64,000 nt of DNA. Source: Sarcophilus harrisii (Eukaryota; Chordata; Mammalia; Dasyuromorphia; Dasyuridae). Below the pieces are notes generated by a model. The model was not told the DNA's origin, ran no database searches, and saw nothing but the letters and a program-made list of their open reading frames with translations. Positions 22,653 to 35,084 of the stretch are shown in pieces. The DNA lies in assembly GCF_902635505.1 (NCBI RefSeq), contig NC_045430.1, positions 275,136,681-275,200,680 on the forward strand. Direction: 5' to 3'. Each line of letters opens with the position of its first letter. Positions within the stretch are counted from its first letter, which is position 1. Position numbers and translations under genes: made by a program.

Positions 22653-22829
22653 AAAAAGGGGGATAGGCTTTAAAAAAAATCTTTTTCAAAAAATGCCAAC
22701 AGGTGACTTAGTGAATCTCATAATCTAGAGGTCATTAACTGAGATAAGTGACTAAACTTTCAATAAAGATTATGGGATATTTTTTCCTTAAAAAAAGAAA
22801 TAACTTTGTATAAATGTCATATTTAGTGT

Positions 22830-22930
22830 GCTACTTCCTCCAAACATCATGTAACTTCCTTGATGACAATGATGGTTTTATTTTTCTTTGATTCCCTATT
22901 AATAAATACTTGTTGGATTGAAAAAAAATG
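22830..22930 (+). mobile_element. L2 3' tail fragment
   Basis: CTTCCTTGATGACAATGATG...TTAATAAATACTTGTTGGAT and an A-run form the usual L2 end. Confidence 0.5.
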
Positions 22931-23114
22931 CCAACAGGATTTGCGAGCAGGTGAACGTAGGTGTTCTCCCAGCCCATCTTTGCCCATCTCTCACAGGTAA
23001 CTCTTGGCCTTGTCATCCCAGAGAGCTGCCCCAACATGCTGGGGGCCTTCCTCACTTCCTCTTGCCATTGCAGGGACAGCCACATGAAAAACACCATTTT
23101 TACTAATATTGCTT

Positions 23115-23180
23115 AATAACAATAGCTAACATTTACAGAGTGCTTGAAGGCTTGCCAAGGGTTCAGACATTAAAAAAAAA
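23115..23180 (-). mobile_element. MIR fragment
   Basis: AATAGCTAACATTTACAGAG, TGCTTGAAGGCTTGCCAAGG: reversed 3' end of MIR, ending in an A-run. Confidence 0.55.
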
Positions 23181-23499
23181 AACCACCCAGTCAAATTCAA
23201 GGTAGATTGTGCAAGATGAGCTCCATCCATGGGTCCTAGGAGGAGAGCCTGACTGAGCAATACAGCCAGTCCTTATCAACGCAAGAAACAGAGCCCGGTC
23301 ATGGTCCCATTATTAGGATTCATTCACATATTCCCTTTGGGTTGGTACCAATGGCCACATTTCATGTAACTCTACCTTCTGTAGGGTGAATTTGAATACA
23401 CAGGACCTCTTGGGGGATTTATTATTTACAGAGATCTCACCGAATCCTACAAATGACAATGACTATAATAATTCAGATAGCAGAATAGTATAGACCTTC

Positions 23500-23665
23500 C
23501 TTATTTGGGCTCGGAGACTTAGGTCTGGGTTCTGACTCTGTTGCTAACTAATTGTGGGAGCTTGTGCAACCAGCCAGTCTCAGTTTCCTCATCTGTAAAA
23601 TGGGGATGGGGTTGGACTAAATGGCTTCTAAGGTCCTCCCTTTCTCATACAAATCTGTGAAATGA
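23500..23665 (+). mobile_element. MIR SINE
   Basis: TCTCAGTTTCCTCATCTGTA, AAATGGGGATGGGGTTGGAC and TTCTAAGGTCCTCCCTTTCT in forward order. Confidence 0.75.
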
Positions 23666-23929
23666 GCCGGGCTTTGAAGGATGGGTCAAATCTATCTGGC
23701 CACTGTCTCTGTTAGAATGTCGCCTAACTAACCTCCAGATCTGAGTAATTTTAATCTGGAGAGTTTGTTAGATGGAGGGGAAGAGAATGGACTTCAGAGT
23801 AGGTGTAAAGGGGGTTTGTCTGATCTTCCAGAAGGCTAACGGATTTGTCCATAGACTTGCAGGAAGCAGGGTCCATACACAGGGCCCTTCAAGCCTGATC
23901 CAGCATGAGGGAACATCTTCCATAGGGAA

Positions 23930-24145
23930 AGGCAACATGATATCAAAGATAGAGGCTGGCCCTCCAGGCACACCCAAGTTCAAATCCTGCCTGTGGTAGT
24001 TTATGTCTGGGAGACTATGAACAAGTTAACTTCTTTGGGTCTCAGTTTCCCCATCTTATAAGTGGACATAATAAAAACCTGTAGGTCCTACCTCACAGGG
24101 CTGTTTGTGAGGCTCAGACTTTAAAGGCTGTGTAAACTGCACCGG
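23930..24145 (+). mobile_element. MIR SINE
   Basis: Forward MIR: AAGTTCAAATCCTGCCTGTG, GGTCTCAGTTTCCCCATCTT, CCTACCTCACAGGGCTGTTT and AAAGGCTGTGTAAACTG. Confidence 0.75.
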
Positions 24146-24805
24146 AAGTCTCAGTGCCTTTTTAAGCTATCAAAGGACCAGAATTCAAGTCCTGCTCCTG
24201 ACACTTTTCGACTATAAATGGGAGGGAAGAATGGCCAGTCTGGGTCGGCAAAAAAGGGAGGAATCCCTTCCTCACTGGGATTCCCCACGTCAATAAATGT
24301 ATTTCCCCGACATAGAAATCAATAATTGTAATGATTACCAGATCTATGATAGAGGAGGCAGAGAAGGCACATTTAAAAACAAACAAACATTCTGAAAAGT
24401 GGCAGAAATCTTCACAAGCCATTTCCACCTAAGAAAGGTCCAGGCCCAAAAAAGCCTGGAATCAGTTTAACTTGGCGATTTAATTCAATAAATGTGCATT
24501 CGGCATGGTGCTAGGTGAGGCTCCTCGAAGATACTGCCGGAATCAGGTCTGCCCTTGGGAAGGGGGATTCACTGGGAACCCCCACCCCCACCTCTCTGTT
24601 CCCCCTCCTCAGCCTTTCCCATTGGCCCGGTGGCCAACCTCTGTGTTGCCTTGAATCTCTCCCTTTCCAAGCTCACTCAAACCCCCATCCAGGACACATG
24701 CCCCCTCTTTTTGGGGATGCTTTCCTCTCATCTCCTTCCTCACTCCCTGAAGGGACTTCCTAAGGCTCCTAAATCCCTGGGAGAAACCATCTGGGCAGTT
24801 GTCCC
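24146..24805. other. Intergenic, no gene seen
   Basis: Unique to weakly repetitive DNA. The segment at 24590-24780 has L2-like pyrimidine-rich words (CTTTCCTCTCATCTCCTTCC) but no firm assignment. Confidence 0.35.
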
Positions 24806-24811
24806 AAAGAC

Positions 24812-25060
24812 CCAGGGCAGCTGGATGGTGCAGCGGATGAGCTCCTGGGTCAGAAATTGCGGAATTCAGCTCTGAGCTCTGACACTTCTTAGCTGGGTGA
24901 CCCTGCCCCTTCTGCCTCAGTTTCCTAATCTGTAAGATAAGGATAACAAGAGCATCTCCCAGCTGTGCTATTGTGAGGATCAGATGGAATCACATTCTGG
25001 GCTTGACAATCCTTGAGATCCTGTATAAAATGCTGATTGTTATAACAATAAAGCCAGTTG
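24812..25060 (+). mobile_element. Marsupial SINE with MIR-type 3' half
   Basis: Head AGGGCAGCTGGATGGTGCAG and GCTGGGTGACCCTGCCCCTT, then CCTCAGTTTCCTAATCTGTA and TGAGGATCAGATGGAATCAC, ending TGTATAAAATGCTGATTGTT. Confidence 0.8.
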
Positions 25061-25079
25061 CTGTGGGTGCCTGTTTAGT

Positions 25080-25205
25080 TGTAGATGATTAGACTATAAG
25101 CTCCTTGAGGGCAGGGTAGGTTTTGTGCTTTTCATCTTTCTTTGATCCTCTGTGAGGGCCTGGCCGCCAGGAGGTGTTTCATAGGGGATTGATTGATTGG
25201 TTAAA
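25080..25205 (+). mobile_element. L2 3' tail
   Basis: GACTATAAGCTCCTTGAGGG, CAGGGTAGGTTTTGTGCTTT and a terminal GGGATTGATTGATTGGTTAA. Confidence 0.65.
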
Positions 25206-25264
25206 GTAGAATTGGAAAAGGTGGGGGCCCTGAGGAGCTGAGGCGGGTGGGGAAGGGAAACCCC

Positions 25265-26300
25265 TAGGCCATGTGTGCATGTTTATGGTATGAGTGTGTG
25301 TACATGGATGAGTGTGAGTGTGTGAGTGTGAGTGTGCACATGTACTTGGAGGGTTCAGGGATAGGGAAGAGAGGAAGGGGGGGACACTGAGAGGGAAGGG
25401 GGACTGGGGGATGAATGGCACTTTCCAGGCTCCCGTTCCTCTCCTTAGCTGCTTCTTCCATGGAAAGCCAACTGACTCCTGCAGGCAGTTCATGACCCGC
25501 TCTGTTCTCCAGAAGGGGAGAAAGGGATGAGAACAACTCGGATGAAGAGTGGAAAAGGCAAAAGGAAAGCGGTGGCATTGCGAGCTCTCTGCCGTGTATT
25601 GATCCTCCAGGCAAATGCTTTGGACCGTGTTCAAGCTTGGGAAAGGCCGGCGTTCCTCATGAGCTGGGAATAATAAGAAGCATTGACGGAGCCGCCCCAA
25701 TGCCGGGCAGAGACTCCGGCCAGCTTGGAAGTCCCGGGGGAGGGGGACGTTTCACTGATTTGTGGTGTTTACTGATCCCCCAAAGTAGAAAGGCCCCATT
25801 GATCTGGGACTCTTGGGCTCCTGAATCACTTCGTCAAGTGTGCAAGAAATTGGCAAGACACGGGAGGCCTGTCCGAGGCTCGCCACAAAAGAGCGGCCTG
25901 GAGGAAGCGGCTTCCCGGGCTGGAACAAGCCTTCGCCTGTGAGGGGCAGAACACAAGGCCTCTGTGGAGCAGGAGCGGCGAGTGCACAGCTGTCAGATGA
26001 GCACCTCGGGGAAGCACGCGGGCCACAGAAGCCTCCGGTGGAGGGGGCCACGCGGGCTCCCGGTCCATGCGGCCCCGACGGGCGGAGTGGCTCCCGAGGA
26101 TGCTCCGGGGCGGGCGGAGCTGTTCGGCACAGACCCGCTCCTCCAAGCGGCCCGAAGCCTGGTGCCACATTGCAGAGCATCGCGCTAAGTGGTTTGGACT
26201 TTTCTTGTATTTAATATGAAGCCATTGGAAGCCTTTGTGACGGGGAATCATTCTGAGGACTTTTCGCTGTTGCGGGCAGGGTAGAGAGAGGGAGGAGGGG
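25265..26300. other. Intergenic GC-rich block
   Basis: Includes a GTGTGAGTGTGAGTGT-type run (about 25290-25340) and a CpG-rich stretch at 25900-26200. No exon is supported; several long frames are by-products of GC content. An old repeat piece (GAAGCCATTGGAAGCC) lies near 26218. Confidence 0.4.
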
Positions 26301-26307
26301 AGGAACA

Positions 26308-26550
26308 AGGATTTAGCAGCACATTAGTGCCCGCTGTGGGCCGGGCACCGTGCCAGGGGCTTTTCAAATACCTTATTGGATCCCTACGACACAAATTTGT
26401 GCTACCACTGTCCCCATTTCACAATTCAGAAAACTGAGACAGGGATTCATAAAGAACCAACCAGTCAGCAAGTGTCTAAAGCCACATCTGAATGCAGGTC
26501 TTCCAGATGGGCTCCAGACCCGGCTCTCTGTGCACTTTGCCCCGAACTGT
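26308..26550 (-). mobile_element. MIR SINE
   Basis: Reversed order: AGTGCCCGCTGTGGGCCGGG, GTGCCAGGGGCTTTTCAAAT, CATTTCACAATTCAGAAAAC and CTGAATGCAGGTCTTCCAGA. Confidence 0.7.
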
Positions 26551-26889
26551 GGGACGAGGCTCGCCCTTCAGGAGAGTTTCCTATGGTCAGAAATATCATG
26601 GTCCAGGATATTCTCTCTTACGCTGCGGAGTTGGTCGGTCCAATGTGTCAGTAAAAAGAAAGTTTTCCTGTGCCCTGTACAAGGCCCAACTGAACCATGT
26701 GGCCCTTCTGAGATTAACTGTGGCCTGTGAAGAGCGTGAAGAAAAAAACCCCATCATGACATGTTACATCCACAGTGAAAAGCAATATTGCGTCCTTTGA
26801 AAGATTTGGGATGAAATTTTAATGTGGATAGAAAGAAGGTATCACTTGGAGATGCTTAAGTAAATATATAATTCAATAGCCTGAGATTT

Positions 26890-27040
26890 TGGTCAAGGCA
26901 GATCCCATCCCATTTCTGGCCCTCTGGATTAAGTCCTTGCTCAGGGAGATCACACAGTGAATAACTGCTGGATGTGGGATTCGAGTCCACATCTTCTTGA
27001 CAAGATCTCCTAAAGCTGTCCCTAACACAGGCTGTCTATC
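26890..27040 (-). mobile_element. MIR-like fragment
   Basis: CAGGGAGATCACACAGTGAA, GGGATTCGAGTCCACATCTT: reversed MIR head, much decayed. Confidence 0.5.
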
Positions 27041-27204
27041 AAGTGCATACATAACTTTAATATTTGCCTGTTCTACTCAGTAGAATCAATCAATTGCACA
27101 ATATCATTTAGATATATACATAACCCTCCTTTTCCATCCAGGAAGTCTGTCTCCTGTCCTTTGCTAAGCTGCTCAAATGAGATAATAGTTGTAAAGTGCT
27201 TAGC

Positions 27205-27398
27205 AATAGTATTAGCATGATAAATGTGAAAATAAGTTTAGAAGAATTGCACATGTTGAACCCACATTGGACATATTGCTGTTTAGGGAAAAGGGAAGAC
27301 AGGGGGAAAATTTTGGAACACAAGGTTTTGCAAGGGGTAAATGCTGAAAACTATCTTTGCATGTATTTTGAAAAATAAAAAAGTTATTTTAAAAAGGC
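27205..27398 (+). mobile_element. LINE-1 3' end
   Basis: AGAAGAATTGCACATGTTGA, AATTTTGGAACACAAGGTTT, GCAAGGGGTAAATGCTGAAA and CATGTATTTTGAAAAATAAA mark the same L1 3' UTR family as 8164-8412. Confidence 0.8.
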
Positions 27399-27519
27399 AA
27401 ACTATTAAAAATAATGTGAGATAAATGTTAGCCATTATCATTATCATCTTTGACCTATAGCATTTAGAGAGCATCAATTTTCAGATAATTAAAAATGAAA
27501 TTAAGCACAATTATATTTA

Positions 27520-27660
27520 GCATGAACTATAGTATTTATAATACTATATGATATATGGTATATATATAATATATATGATCATCAGACTGATATTATATTA
27601 TAGGCTTTGGATAAATATTATATTAGTTTATATTAATCATATATTATATGACACAGTGAC
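27520..27660. repeat. AT-rich low-complexity block
   Basis: Repeated TATATGATATATGGTATATA words, nearly all A/T. Confidence 0.65.
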
Positions 27661-28470
27661 ATATAATTGTGTCCACATCTTTATGAATGTATGTATTTGT
27701 GTATAGTCAAACACTAAAACCTTTTTGAACAAGCATTACTGAGAGAATTCCTTAGCATGACATTGCTTGGGCCATCTCGACTTGATAAAGCAATGGATCC
27801 CTTTCCTCCAGGTGGAAGTTTGGGGAAATGCCCAAGTGCCCCTGATTGGGTCTATCAGGCTGCTGTTAACTGATACTGAACTTGACAATAGTTTAAAGAA
27901 ATTGTTTGTGTTGCTAAAGGTTCAAATCAGGACTCGTTCTCTCCTCCCCAGCTTTAGTTCATGCTTGGAGATGAGAGACTTGAAGTAATCAAAGTTTCTT
28001 GGGCCCAATGTGGAATTGGTGGAGAGATGCCCTCTGGATTTTTAGCCGCCCACTCACTGACTCTTCTCCGATGCTCTAACCTGGCTTTTTCATGTTCTGA
28101 TCCAGACCTGGAGGGCCAGCTATAAGCCAGTCTATGAAATGTCTATGAAGATGGTCTTTAGCACTTGACTCCTTCCCAGACAGAACTCGGGGAAGACGTG
28201 GGCTATGTCTGGGGCTGTGACTCAGGAGAGCTGACTGGAAAAATTACAGGTGAGTATTTATGCCTTTGGGCTACCGATCAGTGTAATTTGATGTTTAATT
28301 GATTGTCTAGACTTCAGAGAGTGATGGAGAAAATGTTAATGAAGATTAAGCCTAAGTGAGCCTTTCATTTGGGGAGGGTCCAGGGTAAACAGTGAGAATC
28401 ATTCTTATCTTGGTGTTCTCAGTATCCAGCACTCTGTCTGGTGTATATCAAATATTTAAGAAGTATTTAG
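27661..28470. other. Intergenic, no gene seen
   Basis: Repeat-poor. No coding similarity. It lies some 16 kb upstream of GPNMB and could contain regulatory DNA, but nothing specific stands out. Confidence 0.35.
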
Positions 28471-28472
28471 TG

Positions 28473-28605
28473 AGGGATAGCTAGATGGTACAATGGGTAG
28501 AGCATGAGCCCGGGCACCAGGAGGACCTAAGTTCAAAGGTGGCTGCCAACAAGTCATTTAATCCCAATTGCTTCCCCCTCCCCTAAAGAAAAAGTATTTA
28601 TTGAA
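28473..28605 (+). mobile_element. Marsupial tRNA-derived SINE
   Basis: GGATAGCTAGATGGTACAAT, GGGTAGAGCATGAGCCCGGG and AGGAGGACCTAAGTTCAAAG, then CAAGTCATTTAATCCCAATT. Confidence 0.8.
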
Positions 28606-28984
28606 ATGCATTAAGTTTTACTGATGAACCATTTTCTGATGCTTAACACAAAAGAAGGTCTCTCTCATGGCAGAATTTCTGACTGGTTTTCAGGAGAAGA
28701 TCTATGGCAAGTTTTGGACAAGAACAACACATAAAGCTATATTGATGCCATTTATTTTTAGGGCATGGTGAGTTCTGGGTATATCCTCCTCGCTTCCCCC
28801 ACCAGTGAGCTTCCCCAGGGAGAAAAGGTAAATGGTTCAAAAGAAGCAGCCACTGTGGAGACTGGGTCTGACAGTCCAGGGAGTGTCCTATTCAGAGTCT
28901 CCCACTGCTGCAAGGAAAATTTGTTTCTTCCTTTGTCTCTTAATCTTGACTTCCTTTTCTTGTTGCTTTGTCTAGTTTCTGAAT

Positions 28985-29775
28985 TAGGGGAGGAAAGGAG
29001 GAGGGAAGGAGGGAAGGAGGAAACTAAGGGAGAGTGGAATAAAGAAAAGGAGAGAAAGAGGAAAGAGGAAAGGAAGAAAGAAAAAGGGAAGAAAGAAGAA
29101 AAACAAGGAAGAAGAGGGGAGAGGGAGCGAGGAAGAGGTGGGGGGAAAGGAGAGAAAAGAGGGAGAAAGAAGGAAGGAAAAGAGAAGGGAAGAAAGCAGA
29201 GGAAAGGGGAAAGAAAAGATGGAAAGGAGAGATGAAGGAGGAAAAGAAGGGAGGTAGGAAAAAAAGAGGAAGGGAAGGAAGAAAAGAAGGAAAGGAGGAG
29301 AGAAGAAAAGGGAGGGAGAGGAGGGAAAAGAGGCTAAGATGAAGAAAAGAAAGAAGAAAGGAATCTAGAAAGAAAAGAGGAAAAAAGAAGAAAAAGAAAG
29401 TGAGGGAAAGATAAAGAGAGAAAGGGAAGGAAGGAGAAAGAAAGAAAAAGAAAAGAAAAAAGAGCAAAGGAGAGAAGGAAGGGAGAGAAGAAGAAAGTTG
29501 GAGAGAAAGGAAGGATGGGAGAAAGAGTAAAAGAAAGAAGGAAGGAAAGAAGAAAGGAAGGATGGGAGAAAGAGTGAAAGAAAGAAGGAAGGAAAGAAGA
29601 AAGGAAGAAGAAAGAAAAAAGAAAGGGAAGAAAGGAAAGAAGGGGGAAGGAAGAAAAAGAAGAAAGAGATGGAAGTGAGGAAGGAAAGAAAGAGGGAAGG
29701 AATGAAAGGAAGGAGGGAAGGAAGAAGGGAAGGAAGGAGGGAAGGAAGGAAGGAAGGAAAGAAAGGAAAAGAAAA
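28985..29775 (+). repeat. Polypurine tract (GGAA/GAAA/GAGG)n, about 790 bp
   Basis: Almost all A and G for about 790 bp, ending in clean GGAA tetramers at about 29715-29760. An imperfect 54-bp duplication is visible at about 29510-29615 (GGATGGGAGAAAGAGT repeated). Such mirror-symmetric purine strands can form intramolecular triplex (H-DNA). Open frames here are low-complexity artefacts. Confidence 0.93.
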
Positions 29776-29779
29776 CTAA

Positions 29780-30840
29780 CCCCTAATGAAGTTCATTGCT
29801 TTTTGCTTGGGCCAGGTATTTGAAACCCTGTGGAAGGGGCTGGGGCTCCCTTTGTCCACCCTTTAACTCTGATTAAGCACCCGCAGAGCCCGGGTCCGGA
29901 CAGGGAATGGGGCAGGCTGGTCCCGGGTGCCTGGCCAGGTGTATTTTGGGTAAGGGAGAACCTACCTTATGGGAGAAGTGCCGTTGTCCGAGGCTGAAAA
30001 TTATTATAGACCGAAACATCATCTAATACCAGGGATGCAATTTACCAAACCAGGCAATCAATACAGCGAACTCTCGTGTCTTATTTCAGGCTCTTTAAAT
30101 TAAGTAATGGGAGAAGTGTAACCGATTGCTCTTCATCACTGTCAGGGCCGCTGGAGGCATTAGATATTTCCTTGCTCCGAGTTCGGAGGTGAGTTAAGTC
30201 CTTATAGGATTCCTTTCAAGAGTCTCCAAGATCTCCCGAGCGACGGGGATTGAGCCGAGAGGTCGGGACGCGGCTGGATCTGCCGGAGCCCCGAGAGTGC
30301 CGGGAGCCCCTGGGCAAAGTGGGGAGGGGGCAGCCTCCTTTTGGGGAACGGGGTGCCAAGGCCGGCACTGAGAACAAGGCCCGTCCTTCTGCTGTCAGGC
30401 TGGGCCTCTCAGAGAACTGCCCCAACCTCCTGGGCCCCGCCGGTTTCCTCTTTATTCCTCATAGAGCATGGCCTGAGAAGTCTGTCCCCTAAGTGAGGCT
30501 CCGGAGGCTGCCAAGAGCCTCCCGGCCGTGTTCCTGGTGGGACGAACGAAGGAGTGAAGGGAAAGGATGAATGGGAAAACACTGATTAATCACTTATTAG
30601 GGGCAAGCTCCCTGCTAAGGGCTGAGGAGTCAAATAGAAAGGTGAGAGGGTCAGCTTTTTGAGCTGGAGAAGGGGTCAAGGGCCAAGCCCCTGGGACCCA
30701 ACACTGGGATTAAAGTTGGAGCCCCGGGTTCCTCCCTCAGTTCTGCCGCATTTTTTACATTTTATTTTTTCCCCATTACATGAAAAACAGCTTTTAGCAT
30801 TCTTATTAAACAACCGTGAGCTCCTTCCCTTTCCCTCTCC
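29780..30840. other. Intergenic block, repeat-poor, partly CpG-rich
   Basis: 29800-30200 is unique sequence with a non-repetitive texture (for example CAGGGATGCAATTTACCAAA). 30230-30530 is CpG-rich. No similarity to a known protein. Candidate distal regulatory DNA. Confidence 0.35.
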
Positions 30841-30844
30841 TTGA

Positions 30845-30985
30845 GGAGACCAGACATTTGATGCGATTCTGGTGGGACCCTGAGCAGGTCGTTGCTTGCC
30901 AAGCCTCGGGTCCATCAGCTGTAAAATGAAGGGGCTGGACTGGGTGACTCTAAGGCCCAGATCCCAGGGTCTGACACGACTATGA
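30845..30985 (+). mobile_element. MIR-like fragment
   Basis: GTCCATCAGCTGTAAAATGA, AGGGGCTGGACTGGGTGACT, CTAAGGCCCAGATCCCAGGG in forward order. Confidence 0.55.
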
Positions 30986-30999
30986 GGCTCCGATGGCGA

Positions 31000-33490
31000 C
31001 TCCCCCACTAGTTACACTGGCCAGCTCCGCGGAGTCTGGGGCAGAAGCGGCCGGCCTTCCCTCTTCCCATCCCACATGGAGGCACCTGGAGCTCCCAAGG
31101 CCTGACTTCTGCCTGCAAACACTGGTCTCCCGTGGCCTGGGGAACTAACTCCCTCTGGGGTAGCTACTGCCACTGAACCCAGACAGCTCAGATTGTCTGC
31201 TCAGCCTAACACCAGCCCATCAATATCAGGCACTGGGCTCTGCGGCTCTTGTTTCTCTCTGTGTGATCCACAGCACTTCCCCAAAACTCTGAGCCTCAGT
31301 TTCTCCATGTGTAAGAAAGGGGATTGACCTGGATCCCGTTCTGAACCCGGGAAGCTCTGACTCAAGCCTGCAGATGGCCGGGGGCGGGGGGTGTCGGCGA
31401 GCCCCCCTGGCCTCCTGGACGCCTGGAACCCCGGGGGCCCTGGCTGTGCCGCCGCTCGGCCCCCCGAGCCCCTTGCTGGGCTTCTGCGTGAGGTCTGGGA
31501 GAATAAAGAACAGAAGGATGGGCTGGCGTGTTTGCCTGAGGTTGTGAGGATGCCTACATGTGCCTGTGGTTAATTATGTCAAAGGAGAAATACATTGAAT
31601 AGCTTAATTATGGATGAATTCAAGGAGGGTAATATGCATCTTTAACTCATTGTCGCAGGAGTCCTCTTTAGGTTTGTCACTGCTGCGTGCTGAAAGAGCT
31701 TGTCAGTCATCAGCCTGACAGTCCAGGCCTTCTCCAAGTGTTCACAGTTTGATATAGATTCTGTAATGAAAGGTCCCATCCTATATTCTAATTCTTCCAG
31801 TTCCCAAGATCTCAACTCATTAGGCAAGGAGCATATAAAATGGAGCTACTTGGACTCATTAATTTTCTTCTCTTTGATGAAGAATTACATATTCCAGGGA
31901 TCATGATGGCCTGTGATAACTGCACTTATTGGGTGATGAAGGCTTTTGTCTTTGGGTCTAATAGCCATCTCTTAACCAAGAAGAACCATTATTACTCAAG
32001 GACCCTAAGCCTGTGATTCATTCTTTAAATATAAAAGCTCTTTTCCCTCCCCATTTAAAAAAATGACCTATTCACACTATTCTAAAAGGGATTCGTCAAA
32101 GTTTCTCACTGCTAATCAGAGAATTTAAAATAAACTAAAATTTGTGATGTTCTCAGAACAGCCTTGTTCTTGTGTCTATCTTCATCCTATTGAAGGGCTT
32201 ACTGTGTTAATCATTCAGTTAGAAGAGGGTCATGGACTTCCCCTCCTCCTCTCCCTTTTGAGGTGACATTTTCTTATATTAACTCTTTCTTCTCCATCCG
32301 AGGACCACCCCAGAAAAAAAACAAAAAACAACTAATAAACTGAGAGAGCCTTTGCACATTTCCCTCCATAAACAATTAATGAACCCCCTGGGAATCTGAC
32401 CACATCACAACAAAGGGGGTCACGCAGGAAAACAAACACGATCCGTCTATCGCATCAGGTGGTGGTGGCTTGTGTCCCACACTGTGCAGCGGCTCAGCCG
32501 GAGAAAAATCCCCGCATCCGTAGCTCCTCCAGAGCCAGGTGCAGAGAAAGGGCTTGCACAAAACCCCGTGAAGTTCGTGCAGTCTGCCCTCGGCTTCCTT
32601 GGCCCCATCTCCCTGACCTTCGGGTACCTTGTACTCTTCTTTTCATTAAATCCTCCTACTGAAATAGGCAGAAATATGAAAGAATTGCTCACTCACACTT
32701 GTCATCACGTAGTTCAGAAAAGAAGAAACGTTACCCCCTGAGAAGAACACAGTGGGGATGGCGAGGCTGCCTGAAGACAGACACTGTGGGTGCTACTTGC
32801 CTAGGAGTTTCTGGGGACAGAGAAACAAGGTACTAGTTTACAAAGAGGCTGTATCCTAAAAATAAAAGTCTTTCCTGGTAGGTTCCTTCCCTCTAAAATT
32901 TGATCCACTTTTCCATTTTAACAGAGTATATTACCCCCCCTCCCATCTCAGACTTAGCCCTTTGCCTTCCTCTGCCCTAAGATTTCTTCCTTGATACAAA
33001 AGTCATTTTCTGTGTTCTTTACATTGTTTTTACTTAGTCCTTAATGAGATATTAAGCGTTCCCCTTTTCTGACATCTCAGAATTCATCCCTATGTATGCT
33101 ATATTATTTTTACCTCAGATAATGAAGTTCCTGGCCAAAAAAAAAAAAACAAAAAAAAAGTTCACTTTGCTATACAATAATGCTCCTGCTTTATCCAAAG
33201 TCAAACCGGTAGCTTCAGCTATTCAGGACACAGATGCCTCGCTTAATAAACTTTTATTGAAAGAATGAGAAGCTAGCTGAGAATGTGGAACTAAGTTGAA
33301 AAAAGCTATGCTTGAAGAGGCTGTGACTATCCTGAAGACGTTCGTTTTATAATTCTTCAAGAGAAAGCCTCCCTTCAGCCTTTTCATCCTTTTTTTTTCT
33401 TCTCACAATTCTAACAAATGTGCTTTTATTGGGAAGGACCTGGGGGAGGGGGGGAGGCATCCAAGCCAGGGGCCTGGGAGATGGGAGAGC
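31000..33490. other. Intergenic, mostly unrecognised
   Basis: A weak MIR piece lies at about 31280-31370 (CTCAGTTTCTCCATGTGTAA). 31560-32160 is AT-rich and unique with several TAATTA and ATGCAT words. An A-run interrupted by one C lies near 33138-33160. No exon seen. Confidence 0.35.
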
Positions 33491-33499
33491 TCAGCAGAC

Positions 33500-33660
33500 T
33501 TCCCAGCAGTTAGGAGATCCCAATTTGCAGCCCCACTTGTCTGGAAACTTAATAGTTGTGTGACTAAGGACAAGTCATTTTCCTCATCCGTAAAATGGTG
33601 AGAGTAACATGCCCACCACACCAGGTTATTGTAAGGGAAATGCTTTGTAAAACTTAAAAC
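33500..33660 (+). mobile_element. MIR SINE
   Basis: ATAGTTGTGTGACTAAGGAC, AAGTCATTTTCCTCATCCGT, AAAATGGTGAGAGTAACATG and GAAATGCTTTGTAAAACTTA. Confidence 0.7.
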
Positions 33661-35080
33661 TACTGAAAATGTGAGTTTTTTACCATTAGAAGTAGAAGGC
33701 TTCCAACGGTCTCAGGAAGTAGCAGACAATGAGACTGGAGAGCTCCAAAAGGCTCACAGAGAGATGCTTTGGTTTTCACTACAAGTGGGGACTCAGCTCA
33801 TGGAGGCAGAAAGCCCTGCCCTGGGGGGGCTCTGGGACACTGGGGGTGACCACCAGAGTTGGAAAGGAAAGCGGTGGTGTGGAAGACACTTCAAAGTTCC
33901 TCTCCTTCCATCCAAGTACTGATCCTCCAGGGAAGCTGATCTGGGAAGGTAAAAGTTAAAGTTTGTGGAAAACAGAATCGGGCTAATTTTCATCAGATGC
34001 ACTTGGAAGGAGTCCCTGTCCACTCCTCTTGGGGGGAAGTGTTATACAATTAGAAATTTTATTGAACAGTTTCGATAAATGAAGAGTCATTTCTATTCCA
34101 TATTTCAGCCTCATTTTCTCTGGTGTTTCCTCTTGCTGGGTGTTTCCTGTAAACCAGCACCATGTGTAAGACATGGGATCATAAAACATCTGAAGACTTT
34201 TCTTTTCTAAAAATACGATTGCCTTGCTTTTCCCCCTTCCCTTTCTCCTCCCGCAAAACAGTGACTTCAAGAAACATGTGATGTCCAAATGTCTTTTGTT
34301 ATTGTTCCCTTTCTCATCCGGAAAAACTAGAAGTGATTAAGCTTTTCAGATTCTCGGCTGAGTTAACGCCATCCCATGCTAGCTAAAAGTGCAGTATCTC
34401 TGCTTCCAAGGACATTTCTGGCTGCGGTTTAGTGGAAAGAGCTCGGGGAAGATCTGAGTGCGCTTCGTCCCGTGTTCCTGGGACACATACTGATCTGTGA
34501 TTCTGGCCAAGTTATTAAACCTTGTGCATACTTCAAACTAAGAAGCAGAGAAGGGGGTATTTATTGATCTATGTTGGTGGAGAGAGTTTCTCCTTTGGAG
34601 AAACCACAGGTCCAGTTCTTATCACTTCCTTTGCCCAAAGGTTTACCTCCTCCTTGCAAAAACATCCTTTTCTCTATTTTAAATATTAAAAAACATTCAA
34701 TTGAACAAACAAAAATATCTATTAAATTCTTGATCTATTCCACTTGGTTCCTCCAGGAAGAATTGATTTCATTTTTCTTAAAGGTTACAGCAGTTTCTCA
34801 GTAGGATGGACCACTCAGCAGCATCCACCATTTGGGACTGTGAGGTTCTTGGGGAACCATGTTCTTTATTTTCCCCATAACTTAACTTGAGGCTCAGTCC
34901 AGTATTTTTCAGGTAAGGGGGAAGAGAGGCAACATAGTGGAGGAGAAAGCCTGAGGGCTGAACAGTAGCTCCCCTGCCTGCTGATTTATAGGCAAACTTT
35001 GATTTCTTTTTGGTAAAATGGGGCCAAGACCACTGGGATCAGTCCCCTCACAATGTTGGGAGGATCAGCTGCAGACTCTG
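33661..35080. other. Intergenic, no gene seen
   Basis: Unrecognised DNA between two SINE remnants. Faint MIR traces near 34420-34540. No conserved reading frame. Confidence 0.35.
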
Positions 35081-35084
35081 GCAA

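Noticed and set aside
25179-26308. Overlapping frames of 100-173 codons on both strands
   Set aside because: Low-complexity GC-rich and GT-rich DNA; no similarity to any family and no splice-consistent exon.
28765-29467. Lys/Glu/Arg-rich and Phe/Leu/Ser-rich frames
   Set aside because: Both are translations of the polypurine tract and not proteins.
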